DNA of 34,482 bases from an uncultured Lachnospiraceae bacterium (GCA_945609985.1 CALYZQ010000015.1:1-34482), one strand, 5' to 3'. Positions 7,655 to 16,969 are shown, counted from the first letter of the stretch. Translations and numbers: made by a program. The notes: generated by a model not told the origin, from the letters alone.

Positions 7655-8836
7655 ATGATGCGACAGGAAAATTATTATGAAAATTACGATAAAAAAGAAG
7701 GCTTACATTTTGATTCCAAGGTAGTTCACGGAGGACAGGGCTGTGACCCCATTACAGGCGCGGTGAGCTTCCCTATTTTCCAGACAGCCACCTTCCGTCA
7801 CAGAGCCTTCGGTGTTTCTACCGGATATGATTATTCCAGATTACAGAACCCTACCAGACAGGAGCTTGAGAGAACCATGGCAATCCTTGAGGAGGGTACG
7901 GAAGCCTTCGCTTTTTCCAGCGGACAGGCTGCCAACATGTCTGTATTTGGTATGTTAAAGCCCGGTGACCACGTAATTTTATCCGATGATATTTACGGCG
8001 GTACCTTCCGTATTGCGGAGGATATTTTCAGTGCTCTCGGCTGTGAGTTTACTTTTATTGATTTGGCTGATACGGATTGTCTGAAAGCCACCATCCGCTC
8101 CAACACCAGAATGGTATTCATGGAGACCCCCACCAACCCGATGATGAAGGTTGCGGATATTCAAAAAGTGGCTCAGATTACCAAAGAAAACAACTTAATT
8201 TTTGTAGTAGATAATACATTTTTAACCCCTTATTTTCAGCGTCCTCTGCTGTTGGGGGCTGATATTGTTGTGCACAGCGGTACCAAGTATCTGTGCGGAC
8301 ACAATGATGTGATTGCAGGTCTTGTTATTGTAAAGAGTGAGGAGCATGCGGCTCATTTCCGCCTGCAGTTAAAGTCCAGAGGTAATGGTCTTCCTCCCTT
8401 TGATTCCTGGCTGTTACTCCGCGGTATCAAGACCCTTTCTTTGCGTATGCAGAAGCATGATGAGAATGCAAAGATTGTTGCAGAGTGGCTGAGAAAGCAC
8501 CCCAAGGTGAAGAAGGTGTACTATGCAGGCTTTGAGGATCATGTGGGATATGAAATCAGCAAGAAGCAGTGTACCGGCTTCGGTGGCATGATTTCCTTTG
8601 AGCTGGACAGTGAAGAGACAGCTATGAATCTGTTGTCTGGAGTAAAGATGATTCTGTTTGCAGAGAGCTTGGGCGGAACAGAGACACTTATCACGTATCC
8701 TTTGACACAGACCCACGAGTCCATTCCTGCGGATATCAGAGAGAAATTGGGTATTAACAAGAGCTTTATCCGTATTTCCATCGGTATTGAGAACGCACAG
8801 GATATCATCAATGACTTGGAGCAGGCACTGGGCTAA
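7655..8836 (+). CDS. Cys/Met metabolism PLP enzyme (cystathionine gamma-synthase / methionine gamma-lyase type)
   Basis: The 393-residue product belongs to the fold-type I trans-sulfuration family. The PLP lysine is Lys211 in HSGTKYLCGHND. Upstream are SGQAANMSVF (phosphate-binding turn), YGGTFR and VDNTFLTPYFQRPL, and near the end SLGGTETLITYP. The family covers cystathionine gamma-synthase, cystathionine beta/gamma-lyase, O-acetylhomoserine sulfhydrylase and methionine gamma-lyase, and the sequence alone does not settle which. AGGAGG (7640-7645) lies 9 bases before the ATG. The gene leads an apparent operon with dapF and murE, which fits an aspartate-family amino acid role. Confidence 0.85.
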   Translation: MMRQENYYENYDKKEGLHFDSKVVHGGQGCDPITGAVSFPIFQTATFRHRAFGVSTGYDYSRLQNPTRQELERTMAILEEGTEAFAFSSGQAANMSVFGMLKPGDHVILSDDIYGGTFRIAEDIFSALGCEFTFIDLADTDCLKATIRSNTRMVFMETPTNPMMKVADIQKVAQITKENNLIFVVDNTFLTPYFQRPLLLGADIVVHSGTKYLCGHNDVIAGLVIVKSEEHAAHFRLQLKSRGNGLPPFDSWLLLRGIKTLSLRMQKHDENAKIVAEWLRKHPKVKKVYYAGFEDHVGYEISKKQCTGFGGMISFELDSEETAMNLLSGVKMILFAESLGGTETLITYPLTQTHESIPADIREKLGINKSFIRISIGIENAQDIINDLEQALG

Positions 8837-8852
8837 GCGGAACGGAGATTAC

Positions 8853-9695
8853 ATGAAAGTAAAATTTACAAAAATGCAGGCATTCGGCAATGATTACATT
8901 TATGTGGATGCCATTCATCAGGAGATTATAGAGCCCGGAGAATTGTCCAAGAGGATTTCGGACAGGCATTTCGGAGTGGGTGCAGACGGATTGGTGTTGA
9001 TTTGTCCCTCAGAGAAATGTGATTTCAGAATGCGTATTTTTAATCCCGACGGTACGGAGGCAGAGATGTGCGGAAATGCCCTGCGCAGTACTGCCAAGTT
9101 TGTGTATTTTCACGGACTTACGGACAAGACGGAATTTGAGATAGAGACTCTTGGGGGTATTAAGCAGATACAGCTTTTCGTGGAAGACGGAGAAGTAGTT
9201 AACATCCATGCCAAGATAGGTAAGCCGGAATTTAGGGCAGAGCTTGTACCGGTGACTACGGATAAAGAGACTTTCTTGAATGAAAAGATAGAGGTGCTGG
9301 GACGGGAGTTTCGTGCATCCTCTCTTTCTTGGGGAAATCCTCACACCGTACTTTTTATTGATGATGTGGACAATTTCGATGTGCACGGTTATGGTCCTGT
9401 GATAGAGTATCATTCTCTTTTCCCCCGCAGAACAAATGTGACCTTTGCACAGATAGTGGATGAGACCCACATCAAAATCAGAGAGTGGGAGCGCGGCACA
9501 GGAGAGACCTTGGGTTGCGGTACCGGCTGTTGCAGTGCGGTTGTGTTTGCCAATATCTTAGGTATGGGCGCAAGGGTTGTGGACGTGGAGCAGCCCGGCG
9601 GAGTACTGCATGTAGAGTGGGATGAGGAGGATGTGATTCATATGACAGGTCCCTCACATGTTGTTTTTCAAGGAGAGTATGAATATGAAGCTTAA
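8853..9695 (+). CDS. dapF: Diaminopimelate epimerase
   Basis: The 280-residue product converts LL- to meso-diaminopimelate for lysine and peptidoglycan synthesis. Both catalytic cysteines are visible: Cys73 in EMCGNALR and Cys222 in LGCGTGCC. The N-terminal KMQAFGNDYIYVD and the GVGADGLVL motif are typical. Length is normal. A longer open frame begins at 8787 inside the upstream gene, but the ATG at 8853 has GGAG at 8844-8847 and gives the usual N-terminus. The gene starts 16 bases after the PLP enzyme and overlaps murE by 11 bases, so DapF and MurE are probably made together. Confidence 0.95.
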   Translation: MKVKFTKMQAFGNDYIYVDAIHQEIIEPGELSKRISDRHFGVGADGLVLICPSEKCDFRMRIFNPDGTEAEMCGNALRSTAKFVYFHGLTDKTEFEIETLGGIKQIQLFVEDGEVVNIHAKIGKPEFRAELVPVTTDKETFLNEKIEVLGREFRASSLSWGNPHTVLFIDDVDNFDVHGYGPVIEYHSLFPRRTNVTFAQIVDETHIKIREWERGTGETLGCGTGCCSAVVFANILGMGARVVDVEQPGGVLHVEWDEEDVIHMTGPSHVVFQGEYEYEA

Positions 9696-11145
9696 AGAAT
9701 TGATGGATTCTTTGACATATGAGCTGATAAAAGGCAGTTTGGAACAGGAGATTTCCGGCATCGTTTATGATTCCAGAAAGGTGCAGGAGGGCTCCCTGTT
9801 TGTGTGTTTAAAGGGTTTTCAGTCTGACGGACATGCCTATATCGGAAAAGCTGTGGAAGCAGGTGCGGCAGCAGTTATTGTGGAGGATGCTGATGCATGC
9901 GTGCCCTATGACATTACAGCGGTAAAAGTAGAGGATGCCAGAGAGGCATTGGCTCTTGTATCCGTGAAGTGGTTTGGCAATCCTGCAAAGGATATGACCA
10001 TGATTGGTCTTACCGGCACCAAAGGAAAAACCACTACAGCACATATGATAAAGAAGATTTTGGAGGAGGCAGGACACCGCGTGGGTATGATTGGTACCCT
10101 GGGTGCTTACATCGGTGAGGAAAAGATTCCCACCCGCAACACTACTCCCGAGTCCTACGAATTACATTCCCTGTTTGCAACCATGAAGGAAAAGGGTTGC
10201 ACCCATGTGGTGATGGAGGTTTCTTCCCAGGGATTGAAACAGAAGAGAACTGCTGGCATACTGTTTGATTACGGTGTATTCCTGAATTTATCCGTGGACC
10301 ATATCAGTGACGGCGAGCATGCAGACTTTGAGGAGTATAAGGCTTGCAAGAAGCTGTTATTTAACCAGACAAAGCAGCCTATTATCAATTTGGACAATGA
10401 ATACAGCAGGGAATTTCTGGAGCTTACTGAGAATCCCTTTACCATATCCTGTAAGGAGGATGCGGACTTAAAGGCTGTGAACATTCGAAATCTTTGGGAT
10501 GATGAAATTTTAGGAATTGCCTTTACCGTGGAAGGCAAGGTACAGGGAGATATCACGGTTTCCATGCCCGGTATCTTCAACGCGGAGAATGCAATGGTGG
10601 CAATTGCCATCGCAGCATTTTGCGGTATTAAGGTGGAGGACATGAACAAGGCACTTCGCAAGGTCTCCGTAAAGGGACGTACCCAGTTAATCCGCGAAAC
10701 CGCTCATTTTGCAACATTTATCATCGATTATGCACACAATGAGCTGAGTATGGAGAGCCTGCTTCATATGCTGAAGGGATATGAGCCTAAGCGTCTGATT
10801 TGTCTGTTTGGCGGCGGTGGTAACAAGCCCAAGCAGCGCCGCTATGATATGGGTAAGATTGCAGGCAAATACGCAGATTTGACCATACTTACCACAGATA
10901 ATCCCAGATTTGAAGAGGTGGAGGATATCAATAACCAGATTATTGAGGGCCTAAATGTATACAATGGTAAGTATGAATTTATTTTAGACCGTCAGAAGGC
11001 TATAGAGCATCTGCTGGATACTGCCAAGAAGGGTGATATCGTAGCTTTGATAGGTAAGGGTCATGAGGATTATCAGGAAATTAAGGGTGTAAAATATTAT
11101 TTCTGCGAGGAAGAGATTATTCTGAATCACTTAAAACAGAAATAG
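9685..11145 (+). CDS. murE: UDP-MurNAc-tripeptide ligase (MurE)
   Basis: The 486-residue Mur ligase adds the third amino acid to UDP-MurNAc-dipeptide in the cytoplasm. Domains in order: N-terminal UDP-binding (DSRKVQEGSLFVCLKG), ATPase with P-loop GTKGKTT (Lys115), and C-terminal ligase domain. DNPR at 405-408 is the motif that marks meso-diaminopimelate-adding enzymes rather than lysine-adding ones, and it fits the neighbouring dapF. ATGs occur at 9679 and 9685; GGAG at 9672-9675 sits 9 bases before 9685 and only 3 before 9679, so 9685 is preferred. Lachnospiraceae may carry more than one MurE-like ligase, so this could be a paralogue. Confidence 0.9.
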   Translation: MKLKELMDSLTYELIKGSLEQEISGIVYDSRKVQEGSLFVCLKGFQSDGHAYIGKAVEAGAAAVIVEDADACVPYDITAVKVEDAREALALVSVKWFGNPAKDMTMIGLTGTKGKTTTAHMIKKILEEAGHRVGMIGTLGAYIGEEKIPTRNTTPESYELHSLFATMKEKGCTHVVMEVSSQGLKQKRTAGILFDYGVFLNLSVDHISDGEHADFEEYKACKKLLFNQTKQPIINLDNEYSREFLELTENPFTISCKEDADLKAVNIRNLWDDEILGIAFTVEGKVQGDITVSMPGIFNAENAMVAIAIAAFCGIKVEDMNKALRKVSVKGRTQLIRETAHFATFIIDYAHNELSMESLLHMLKGYEPKRLICLFGGGGNKPKQRRYDMGKIAGKYADLTILTTDNPRFEEVEDINNQIIEGLNVYNGKYEFILDRQKAIEHLLDTAKKGDIVALIGKGHEDYQEIKGVKYYFCEEEIILNHLKQK

Positions 11146-11172
11146 TGAATAAATACGAAAGAGGGTATAGCA

Positions 11173-12120
11173 ATGAAATTAACAAATGAGCAGTTAAAAA
11201 CCATTTATCACGGTGTGCTTCATTTCAAAGAGACAGAGGACGGCTATTTACAGTCCTTCCAGTATTCCGATAAGCAGATGGAGTATTTTAAAGGGGCATT
11301 TGATTTCTGGTATGACAGATGTATGGCAAGCAGTGCCAAGACCTTAGAGTTTACCACATCTGCAACAAACTTTTCCTTTGATTACAAAATCATATGGATG
11401 GGCTCACCGGATTCCATTGAGCTTGCAGTGGACGGTCTGATTACCAAGATTTATTATGTAAAGGATTTGGAGAAGGAAGGAACTCTTTCCTTTGAATTGC
11501 CGGAGGGTGAGAAGCAGGTAACTGTATATTTGCCTGCGGATGCCACTATTTTGCTCCGTAATTTTGAGATTGACGGAGAGTTTGCGCCGGTACAGAAGAG
11601 CGCAACTGTGTTGTGGATGGGTGACTCCATTACCCAGGGCTTCGGACCTCTTCGCTCCGCAGAAACCTATGTAAGCGTGGCAAACCGTCTGTTAAATTAT
11701 GAGGTGCTGAATCAGGGAATCGGCGGCTATGTGTATGATAAAAACGTACTGATGAAGATGGAGGGCTATACTCCCGAAAAGATTATTATTTCTCTGGGAA
11801 CCAACCAGTACGGCACGGAATCCATGAAGGGTATTGAGGAATACTACGAGATACTTCATGAAATTTACGGAGATACCCCTGTACTTTGCATCACTCCTAT
11901 TTGGAGAGGTGACAATATGGAAGGTGTTCCTACTCTCGCAAAATTCTGTAAAGCAATAGAGAAAATTTGTGAGAAATATCCCAACATTACCGTAGTGGAG
12001 GGCTTTAAGCTGGTACCTCACCTGTCAGAGTACTTCTTGGATAATCTGCATCCCAACTGTCTGGGCTGTGAGGTTTACGGACGGAATTTGGTGCAGGCAA
12101 TACAAAAGCTGGGATTCTAG
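11173..12120 (+). CDS. SGNH/GDSL-family hydrolase
   Basis: The 315-residue product has an N-terminal beta-sandwich-like region (about 1-145) and a C-terminal SGNH hydrolase domain. Catalytic residues are visible: Ser152 in GDSITQG, the block III Asn in LGTNQYG, and Asp290 with His293 in DNLHPN. The layout resembles carbohydrate esterases that remove acetyl groups from glycans. There is no signal peptide, so it is probably cytoplasmic. It starts 27 bases after murE with GAGGG upstream, and its stop is followed by a terminator, so it is likely the last gene of the operon begun at 7655. Confidence 0.8.
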   Translation: MKLTNEQLKTIYHGVLHFKETEDGYLQSFQYSDKQMEYFKGAFDFWYDRCMASSAKTLEFTTSATNFSFDYKIIWMGSPDSIELAVDGLITKIYYVKDLEKEGTLSFELPEGEKQVTVYLPADATILLRNFEIDGEFAPVQKSATVLWMGDSITQGFGPLRSAETYVSVANRLLNYEVLNQGIGGYVYDKNVLMKMEGYTPEKIIISLGTNQYGTESMKGIEEYYEILHEIYGDTPVLCITPIWRGDNMEGVPTLAKFCKAIEKICEKYPNITVVEGFKLVPHLSEYFLDNLHPNCLGCEVYGRNLVQAIQKLGF

Positions 12121-12144
12121 AAGTGAGCAATACATGACAATTAG

Positions 12145-12178
12145 AAAGAACATTTGCTGAAAAAGTGAATGTTCTTTT
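12145..12178 (+). terminator. Intrinsic terminator after the SGNH hydrolase gene
   Basis: AAAGAACATT (12145-12154) pairs with AATGTTCTTT (12168-12177) across a 13-base loop and ends in TTTT. It closes the operon that began at 7655. Confidence 0.8.
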
Positions 12179-12222
12179 CTGCATACTGTAGAGAATATAA
12201 ATCAGGAGGTACAAAGGGTGTA

Positions 12223-13392
12223 ATGGATAAGCTGGTATATCTTTTTTATGTATTACTATTTGTAATCTTATTTTGGGGTGCGAAATTCTTTGGCCGCAAA
12301 AAGTGGAATGACGAATTTATGTCTATTCCACAGACTAAGGCATTGCAGGGCTTTGCTGCCATCTGTATTCTGCTTCATCATGTGGGACAGAAGACTTGCG
12401 CCCATTGGCTGAACCCCAAATATATTGTGCACGGACTGGATGTGTTTGTGCCTATCGGTTATTACTTTGTGGGTATCTTTTTGTTCTGCTCCGGTTACGG
12501 ATTGTTGAAGAGCTATCGTGCAAAGCAGGATTATCTGAAAGGCTTTTTTGTCCGCCGTATTTTGCCGGTGATTCTGGCGTATTACTCCACGGGTTTTATT
12601 TTTCTGATATTTCGGTTTATCATGGGTGAGAAGCTGAGTGTACCCCAAGTGATTTATTATATAACAGGACTACAGCTGAGCAATCCCAATACATGGTTTG
12701 TAATAGCGTTGCCCATTCTGTATGCCGGATTTTACTTCGCGTTTAAGTTCTGTAAAAAGGAGGGGATGGCAGTTTTTGTTACCTGTATGGTGGTGTTTGT
12801 TTACACCCTTATCGGTACCATGATCGACCATAATGTCTGGTGGATGCGGGGAGAGTGGTGGTACAACTCCGTGCACTTTTTCAGCTTGGGTCTCCTCTTT
12901 GCCCGCTATGAAAAAACCATTGTATCAAGGATTAAAAAGCATTACATCATTTATGTATTGCTGGCATTTGTGGGCATCTTTGTCTTTTACGCCCTATCAG
13001 AATATTGTATGGCAGTGTTCTCCTATTACGGCGAGAATTTCCACGCCAACTTCAAGGTACTGCGCAGATGGGTGTGCCTGCTTTCTCAGATGCTGGCGTC
13101 CTGCTCCTTTGTGTTCTTTGTGTTTATGCTGGGGTTGAAAATCAAAATCGGTAATAAGGTGCTGGATTTCATGGGCAAGATAGCATTTGAATTTTACCTG
13201 ATCCACGGACTGTTTATCGAGCTGTTCGGCTTTAACTTTATTGATGTGGCACCCAGCTTGTATTACATACGAAACGTGACGTTGTTTGTAATTGTTATAG
13301 TAGTGCTGTCCATACCCTCTGCAATTTTGTTGCAGAAGTTACATAAGTGGGTTTTAGGACTATGCAGTAAAAAGGAGAGGAAACATACATGA
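12223..13392 (+). CDS. Membrane acyltransferase, acyltransferase-3 family
   Basis: The 389-residue product has about ten membrane segments. It carries the family N-terminal signature (LQGFAAICILLHHVG at about residue 38) and an FFVRRILPVILAYY segment like the catalytic-domain Arg motif. The predicted role is O-acylation of a surface polymer. The frame is open further upstream to 12169, but AGGAGG at 12204-12209 points to the ATG at 12223 (13-base spacing, somewhat long). The stop overlaps the next start (ATGA at 13389-13392), so the HAD gene is translationally coupled. Confidence 0.85.
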   Translation: MDKLVYLFYVLLFVILFWGAKFFGRKKWNDEFMSIPQTKALQGFAAICILLHHVGQKTCAHWLNPKYIVHGLDVFVPIGYYFVGIFLFCSGYGLLKSYRAKQDYLKGFFVRRILPVILAYYSTGFIFLIFRFIMGEKLSVPQVIYYITGLQLSNPNTWFVIALPILYAGFYFAFKFCKKEGMAVFVTCMVVFVYTLIGTMIDHNVWWMRGEWWYNSVHFFSLGLLFARYEKTIVSRIKKHYIIYVLLAFVGIFVFYALSEYCMAVFSYYGENFHANFKVLRRWVCLLSQMLASCSFVFFVFMLGLKIKIGNKVLDFMGKIAFEFYLIHGLFIELFGFNFIDVAPSLYYIRNVTLFVIVIVVLSIPSAILLQKLHKWVLGLCSKKERKHT

Positions 13393-14111
13393 AATTACCG
13401 AAAATGATACTTTTTGATTATGGTCAGACCTTAGTAAACGAAAGTAAATTCCATGGAATCAAGGGCACGGAGGCAGTGCTGCAGTATGCCACAAAAAATA
13501 AGTATGGCAAAACGGCGGCAGAGGTACAGGCATATGCGGAAGAAATTAACAAGGAATTGGGGCGTTTTGACCCGCTTAAGAAGCATTTGATGCAGGTGGA
13601 GGTTCCTAATCATATGTTTACGGCATATCTGTATGAATCCCAAGGGATTGAGGTGTCCCTGTCACCTAAGGAGATTGATAAGGTGTTTTGGGATGCGGCG
13701 GCACCGGGAAAGCCTACGGAGGGAATAGAGGATTTCTTGGCATTTCTTAAGAAGCAGGGAATTCGCACAGGCGTTATCAGCAATATAACGTATTGTGGAG
13801 AAGCAGTAACAGAACGGATAGCAGAAACGATTCCCGGCCATGAGTTTGAGTTTATCATAGCTACAAGTGAGTATATGTACCGTAAGCCCAACAAGCGGAT
13901 TTTTGAGCTTGCTCTGGAAAAAGCAGATTTATCTGCGGATGATGTGTGGTACATTGGTGACCAGTACGAGTGTGATATTGTGGGGGCAAGGAATGCCGGC
14001 ATATTCCCTGTCTGGTATATCGGTGCCATTGATTTGCCATACTCCGAAAGGGAGGATGTGTTGACTGTGAAAAGCTGGAAGGGGCTCCGGGGAATGATGG
14101 AAAAAGGGTAA
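13389..14111 (+). CDS. HAD-superfamily hydrolase with DxGxT motif
   Basis: The 240-residue product has the four HAD motifs: I, FDYGQTL with nucleophile Asp10; II, VISNITY; III, YRKPNKRIF; IV, YIGDQYECDIVGA. A cap domain of about 75 residues lies between motifs I and II. The usual general acid/base Asp two residues after the nucleophile is Gly12 here, as in some HAD subgroups, so ordinary phosphatase activity may be reduced or different. The strong AAAGGAGAGG upstream and the 4-base overlap with the acyltransferase fix the start. The substrate is unknown. Confidence 0.85.
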   Translation: MKLPKMILFDYGQTLVNESKFHGIKGTEAVLQYATKNKYGKTAAEVQAYAEEINKELGRFDPLKKHLMQVEVPNHMFTAYLYESQGIEVSLSPKEIDKVFWDAAAPGKPTEGIEDFLAFLKKQGIRTGVISNITYCGEAVTERIAETIPGHEFEFIIATSEYMYRKPNKRIFELALEKADLSADDVWYIGDQYECDIVGARNAGIFPVWYIGAIDLPYSEREDVLTVKSWKGLRGMMEKG

Positions 14112-14129
14112 GGTTGAGAGGAACAATTA

Positions 14130-14810
14130 ATGATGAAGAAAATTAGTATATTCATTTGTATTGTATCAATATTTTTAGTTGGCTGTGGTGCAAAGGACAA
14201 AGCGGTGCAGAAGGTAATGGAGGAAATTGATTCCATTGGCATGGTGAGACTTTCTGACAAGGATACTATTGAGCAGGCACTGAATCATTACAGTCAGTTG
14301 ACTGACAGACAAAAGGAAGCAGTGGAAAATTATGTGGAGTTAATGGAAGCCCAAGATAAACTGAAAGAGCTGGAAGAAAAGGCAAAAGCTGCCGACACTT
14401 TACAGGATGTTAATGAGGACAGTATATTTGAGGCTTTAATCAGTGATGTCACAGTAGAATTCATATCTCATTATCAGGAAGCAGAGGAAGAGATTATTTT
14501 GAATCAGGATAATATCATGTCCGCAGAAGCATCCGTAATTCAAACATTGCACGGTTTAACAGACTATTCTGTGCAGGTACAATTTGATGAAGAAGGAACA
14601 CAAAAATTCAAGGAAGCAACGGAGGCACTGATTGGAGAAACGATTTCAATAGTCTGTGATGGAACGGTGATAAGCGCACCGGTGGTAGGTGGAGTGATAG
14701 CGGACGGATACGTGCAGATTTCGGGTTTGGCTTCCTTAGAGGAGGCTGAAAATCTGGCTGCCATGTTACGTCAGAGAAATTTGGGCTTGCAACTACAGGA
14801 GGTAAAGTAG
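14130..14810 (+). CDS. Lipoprotein with SecD P1-head-like domain
   Basis: The 226-residue product has a lipoprotein signal peptide with lipobox LVGC (Cys19). Residues about 40-95 are charged and helical, probably coiled coil. Residues about 145-222 resemble the P1 head subdomain of SecD/SecDF: VQFDEEGTQKFKEATE, IVCDGTVISAPVVGG, then SLEEAENLAAMLRQ. SecD itself has six membrane segments, none of which is present here. The product would be a membrane-anchored extracytoplasmic protein carrying only the head fold. A role in protein export or folding outside the membrane is only inferred. GAGAGGAA (14116-14123) lies 6 bases before the ATG. Confidence 0.75.
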   Translation: MMKKISIFICIVSIFLVGCGAKDKAVQKVMEEIDSIGMVRLSDKDTIEQALNHYSQLTDRQKEAVENYVELMEAQDKLKELEEKAKAADTLQDVNEDSIFEALISDVTVEFISHYQEAEEEIILNQDNIMSAEASVIQTLHGLTDYSVQVQFDEEGTQKFKEATEALIGETISIVCDGTVISAPVVGGVIADGYVQISGLASLEEAENLAAMLRQRNLGLQLQEVK

Positions 14811-14814
14811 AACA

Positions 14815-16395
14815 ATGAAGGCTACCTATCGCACTCTGCTCACGGAGGCAGGAGAACAGGGAAAACATAAAGATGGTTGGAAGTGGTATCCCAGACCGCA
14901 GATGAAGAGGGACGGATACCTTTGATAAGGAGCGCATTTTATTGCATTTCGGTGGTGTGGACCAGATTGCGGAGGCGTGGATAAATGGAAGCTTTATCGG
15001 GCGACATGTGGATGGATATACTGCGTTTACCTTTGATGTAACAGACAAAATAAAGCGAGATGGGGAAAATGTATTGGAGGTCCGGGTGACGGATATTCTA
15101 TCCAAGGAGTTTCCCTACGGAAAGCAACGCAAAAAGCGTGGTGGCATGTGGTATACACCCATGGCGGTATCTGGCAGAATGTTTGGCTGGAAAATGTACC
15201 TGCAAATTATGTGGAGGGTATTAAGCTTAAGCCTGATTTGGAGGGTGTGCATATCACCTTAGAAAGAATAGGATGTGTGGAGGCTACGGTATGTGGATTT
15301 CGGGCTATTGTTACCTTGCACAACGGAGAAACCCTTGAACAGACCTTTGAAAGCTGTGAGGAATACCTGAAATTAACGGATTATGTCTGCGCTGACGGAA
15401 GTGCTCAGCCCCGGCTGTGGACACCGGAAAATCCTTATTTATATTCCATGAAAATAGTGACAGATATGGATGAGGTGGAGACTTATTTTGCACTGCGCAC
15501 TATTGATATCCGAAATGTGGAGGGCGTGAATCGGATTTGCTTAAATGGGGAGCCCATCTTTTGGCACGGTGTGTTGGATCAGGGATATTTCAGTGACGGT
15601 ATTTATCTCCCGGCAGAGCCGGAGGAATATGAGAGGGATATCCTGCGTATGAAGGAGCTGGGCATGAATATGCTACGAAAGCATATCAAGGTGGAGCCGG
15701 AAGCTTTTTTTTATTACTGCGACAAGCATGGCATGCTGGTAATGCAGGATATGGTGAACAGTGGCGGTTACAGTTTCCTAAGGGATACGGCACTGCCCAC
15801 TCTGGGCATGAAACGCATGAAGGATACCCGAAAGATAGGTAAAAGGAGGAAAGAGCTCTATAGGAAGCATGTAGAACAGGTTATCTCACAGCTTTACAGT
15901 CATCCCTGCATTGTGGCATATACCATTTTTAATGAGGGCTGGGGGCAGTTTGACAGTGATGCCATGTATGATTTTGTAAAGAAACTGGATGACAGCAGAT
16001 TAATTGATGCTACCTCCGGGTGGTTTTGGCAGAAGAAGAGCGATTTTGACAGTGAACACATTTATTTTAAGACCAGGGACTTAACTGTAAAAGAGAGGCC
16101 GCTTTTGGTCTCTGAGTGCGGCGGCTATTCCCGCAAGATTGCAGAGCATTGCTTCAACTTGAAGCGTTCCTACGGATACGGAAGTGCCGGTGATGAAAAG
16201 GCTCTTACGGATATGATAACGGATATGTACCGCAAAATGATTCTTCCCGGTATCCCCAAGGGAGTCTGCGGTTGCGTTTACACACAGCTGTCCGATGTGG
16301 AGGATGAGGTAAACGGACTTTACACCTACGACAGAAAAGTATGCAAGGTGGACAAGGAGGCAATGCGGAAGCTGGCGGAGGAACTGAAGCTTTAA
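14815..16395 (+). pseudogene. Broken GH2 beta-glycosidase gene (internal deletion plus frameshift)
   Basis: The reading frame from ATG 14815 gives a normal GH2 start (MKATYRTLLTEAG, YPRPQMKRDGYL) and stops at 14923-14925. The family sequence resumes in another frame (FDKERILLHFGGVD from 14921), so roughly 80-100 codons of the N-terminal sugar-binding domain are missing. A second break lies near 15160: the frame carrying KKRGGMWYTP must shift to reach HGGIWQNVWLEN, consistent with loss of one base. From about 15150 to 16395 the immunoglobulin-like and TIM-barrel domains are intact, with acid/base Glu in FNEGWG (codon 15934) and nucleophile Glu in SECGGY (codon 16114). It is placed 4 bases after the lipoprotein gene. 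Confidence 0.85.
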
Positions 16396-16422
16396 AATTG
16401 TGTTTCGCAGATATAGGAAATG

Positions 16423-16431
16423 TGATATAAT
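16423..16431 (+). promoter_or_regulatory. Extended -10 promoter of the DUF2500-like gene
   Basis: TGATATAAT (16423-16431) is a perfect extended -10 element. A weak -35 (TTTCGC, 16403-16408) lies 17 bases before TATAAT. The start codon is at 16482. Confidence 0.65.
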
Positions 16432-16481
16432 ATTACTTACAATAAGATTCGTATTATGATACGAAAGAAAGAGGTGTCAAT

Positions 16482-16811
16482 ATGAGAGCAGGTATGGGTG
16501 GTGTAGGCATTGCATCAGTGTTGGTAATTGTGGGAATTTTGTTGGTATTAGCAGTAGTAGTAGGTATTATAGTTCTGATAGTTGTGCTGTGTACGAGGAA
16601 CAAAAATAAGAGCATGCCCCAAGCAACTGTAAATGCTTTTGTTGTTGGAAGGAGAGAAAGTGCATCCGGGTATTTTATTGCATTCCAGTTGGATAGCGGT
16701 GAACGCATGGAGCTTGGTACGGATGTAAACACCTATGGAATGGCAATCGAAGGAACCAGAGGCGTACTTACCTTCCAGGGGACAAGATGTGTTAGATTTC
16801 AAAGAGTGTAA
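16482..16811 (+). CDS. Small membrane protein, DUF2500-like
   Basis: The 109-residue product has one strongly hydrophobic segment (about residues 9-37) and a soluble beta-rich domain. The second half follows the DUF2500 pattern: YFIAFQLDSGERMEL, TYGMAIEGTRGVLTFQGTR and a final phenylalanine-arginine. Members of the family have no assigned function. The protein is predicted to be anchored by its N-terminus with a cytoplasmic domain. AGAGGTG (16470-16476) sits 5 bases before the ATG. It has its own promoter. Confidence 0.65.
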   Translation: MRAGMGGVGIASVLVIVGILLVLAVVVGIIVLIVVLCTRNKNKSMPQATVNAFVVGRRESASGYFIAFQLDSGERMELGTDVNTYGMAIEGTRGVLTFQGTRCVRFQRV

Positions 16812-16822
16812 TTTAAAATTCA

Positions 16823-16957
16823 GTGAAGCGCTTCCGGCGATGGGTACACCTTAGCTTAATTGAGAAAATGTCAGAAGAAGGTCTGACAGAACAGATTCCC
16901 AGACTGGCTAAAGATGCTGAATTCCGGCAGGAGATGCTTGAGAAATACCGGATATAA
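16823..16957 (+). pseudogene. C-terminal gene remnant of unknown family
   Basis: An open frame running from a GTG at 16823 (ATG at 16868) to TAA at 16957 encodes a protein-like tail: RRWVHLSLIEKMSEEG, then PRLAKDAEFRQEMLEKYRI. It has no ribosome binding site or promoter of its own, and the frame is closed just upstream. It reads like the end of a lost gene, but I cannot name the family. A short random frame is possible. Confidence 0.35.
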
Positions 16958-16969
16958 GAAGAATATCTA

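Noticed and set aside
13610..14260. Minus-strand open frame of 216 codons
   Set aside because: Antisense to the HAD gene and the lipoprotein start; no motifs.
15140..15200. Programmed frameshift in the GH2 gene
   Set aside because: No slippery heptamer or downstream stem is apparent, and the gene also has a separate large deletion, so mutation is the better explanation.
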